33,564 bases of DNA from Pseudomonadota bacterium (GTDB taxonomy: Bacteria > Myxococcota_A > Polyangia > Haliangiales > Haliangiaceae): positions 1-33,564 of the forward strand of contig JAEYYY010000692.1 of NCBI GenBank assembly GCA_023430775.1, read 5' to 3'. Each line of letters opens with the position of its first letter. Position 1 is the stretch's first letter. Positions 32,811 to 33,564 of the stretch are shown here, piece by piece. The notes below the pieces were generated by a model, which searched no databases, was not told where the DNA came from, and saw nothing but the letters and a program-made list of their open reading frames with translations. The position numbers and the translations under genes are program-made.

Positions 32811-33088
32811 TTTATTCGCGGAACGCGCTCTCAAATCTCGAGCGTGTCTTCGACTTCCTTGCGGACCGCGCACCGGATGCCGCCACGGCTGCAGTGGCTG
32901 CGATTCGGAGCGCGGTGGAGATGCTGGCGCACCACCCGATGATCGGCCGGATCGTCGTCGATGATTACCGCGAGCTGGTGATCTCGTATGGCAAGACCGG
33001 GTACCTCGCGCTGTATCGATTCGTGCCGCAGCTAGACGAGGTACGCATTCTCGCCATTCGACACCAGCGCGAGCTCGACTATCCCTGA
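32798..33088 (+). CDS. ParE/RelE-superfamily toxin
   Basis: A 96-residue protein. The pattern VVYSRNALSNLERVFDFLAD, then ATAAVAAIRSAVEMLAHHPMIGR, then YRELVISYGKTGYLALYRF and VRILAIRHQRELDY matches the ParE/RelE fold: a strand, two helices, then a sheet ending in a conserved RHQRE-like segment. ParE members inhibit gyrase and RelE members cut mRNA; which one applies here cannot be decided by eye, though the order and the RHH partner favour ParE. The GTG at 32798 overlaps the antitoxin end. No frameshift or broken motif is seen, so the pair looks intact. Its stop overlaps the convergent aldehyde dehydrogenase gene by 10 bp. Confidence 0.85.
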   Translation: MAQVVYSRNALSNLERVFDFLADRAPDAATAAVAAIRSAVEMLAHHPMIGRIVVDDYRELVISYGKTGYLALYRFVPQLDEVRILAIRHQRELDYP

Positions 33089-33564
33089 CCGAGCAGCGAC
33101 TTGATGAGGGTGGCGTCACCCTCGAGCGCGGTGCGCTGCATGTAGCCGTGGAGGCCGCGCAGGCCGCCGAGCTCCTCGCCGCCACCGGCGCGACCGGGGC
33201 CGCCGTGGACCAGCGAGGGCAGCACGGTGCCGGGGCCAGGGGATTGCGAGGCCATCTTCGAGCTGCCGAGGTAGAGCCGGCCGGCCCACGCCGCCGACGA
33301 GGTGACGACCGATGCCATCCAGTCGCGATCGTCGGAGTAGATCGACGACACCAGGCAGCCTTCACCACGGGCGACGAAGCGCGCCGCGTAGTCGGCGGAG
33401 CCGTCGTAGCTGCCGACCGTCGACACCGGGCCGAACACCTCGTGGTCGTTGAGCGGCGCGCAGTGGATCGGATCGTTGGTGGAGCGCACGACCGGCGCGA
33501 CGAAGAAGCCCTTGCCGGGCGTGCCGCCGATCGGACTTGCCAGCTCGCCGGTGCCGCCGTGCAC
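33079..33564 (-). CDS. PaaZ/BoxD-type aldehyde dehydrogenase, C-terminal part
   Basis: The last 161 residues of a minus-strand gene that starts beyond the window. The segment shows aldehyde dehydrogenase features of the PaaZ/BoxD branch: GFFVAPVVRST, HEVFGPVSTV (the EVFGPV motif of the C-terminal half), and the diagnostic LVHGGPGRAGGGEELGGLRG followed by YMQRTALEGD. PaaZ and BoxD oxidise semialdehydes of ring-cleavage products of phenylacetyl-CoA or benzoyl-CoA. The catalytic Cys lies outside the window, and whether a hydratase domain is fused cannot be told. The stop at 33079 overlaps the toxin gene's end. Confidence 0.85.
   Translation of the reverse strand: MHGGTGELASPIGGTPGKGFFVAPVVRSTNDPIHCAPLNDHEVFGPVSTVGSYDGSADYAARFVARGEGCLVSSIYSDDRDWMASVVTSSAAWAGRLYLGSSKMASQSPGPGTVLPSLVHGGPGRAGGGEELGGLRGLHGYMQRTALEGDATLIKSLLGQG

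Overview
The window is GC-rich, gene-dense DNA that fits a myxobacterium, probably of the Haliangium/Kofleria side of the order. I infer this from two C-terminal MYXO-CTERM-type sorting tags (Cys, hydrophobic helix, Arg cluster), a Hanks-type Ser/Thr kinase with a PEGA tail, an FHA protein, many lipoproteins, and M16, DUF4344 and metzincin-like peptidases. The lineage is an inference. No tRNA, rRNA, CRISPR array or insertion sequence was seen, and no gene-free stretch exceeds about 255 bases.

Layout. 1-194: end of an LVIVD-repeat protein. 351-2608: a cysteine-less glutaredoxin-like protein, a 44-residue remnant of an alpha/beta hydrolase, a small outer-surface lipoprotein, a DUF2891 protein and a structured intergenic element. 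2741-5308: a membrane Ser/Thr kinase facing a CPWT glutaredoxin-like protein. 5349-13597: a glucan-use locus, made of a CBM48-like lipoprotein divergent from a four-gene, translationally coupled operon (GH15 glucoamylase-like enzyme, XylG-type ABC ATPase, a single-chain fusion of a XylH-type permease with a XylF-type sugar-binding protein, and an outer-membrane barrel). 13582-20243: a trypsin-like lipoprotein, a periplasmic coiled-coil protein, an M16 peptidase pair, a DUF4344 metallopeptidase lipoprotein and a metzincin-like lipoprotein. 20305-24155: an NAD(P)-binding saccharopine-dehydrogenase-like protein, a FadL-like barrel and an alpha-helical lipoprotein. 24256-28935: an RHH-like/FHA protein, a four-zinc-ribbon tail-anchored protein and RecG. 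28998-33564: a Cys-rich lipoprotein, CutA, aspartate kinase, a coupled pair of unknown genes, a ParD/ParE-like toxin-antitoxin pair and the C-terminal end of a PaaZ/BoxD-type aldehyde dehydrogenase.

How the genes work together. The glucan locus reads as a self-contained path: surface glucan binding, hydrolysis to glucose, passage through an outer-membrane channel, and import by an ABC system whose binding protein is covalently tied to its permease. The substrate is inferred from GH15 and CBM48, while the transporter families resemble xylose systems.

Two window-wide patterns stand out. First, many first-in-transcript genes carry a TAnnnT-like hexamer exactly 6 nt (sometimes 7-10 nt) before the start codon and no Shine-Dalgarno site, which is the geometry of leaderless mRNAs; genes inside the operon instead have strong SD sites and GTGA overlaps. 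Second, all seven convergent gene pairs abut or overlap at their stop codons (from 16 bp of overlap to a 4 bp gap), which leaves no room for separate terminators.
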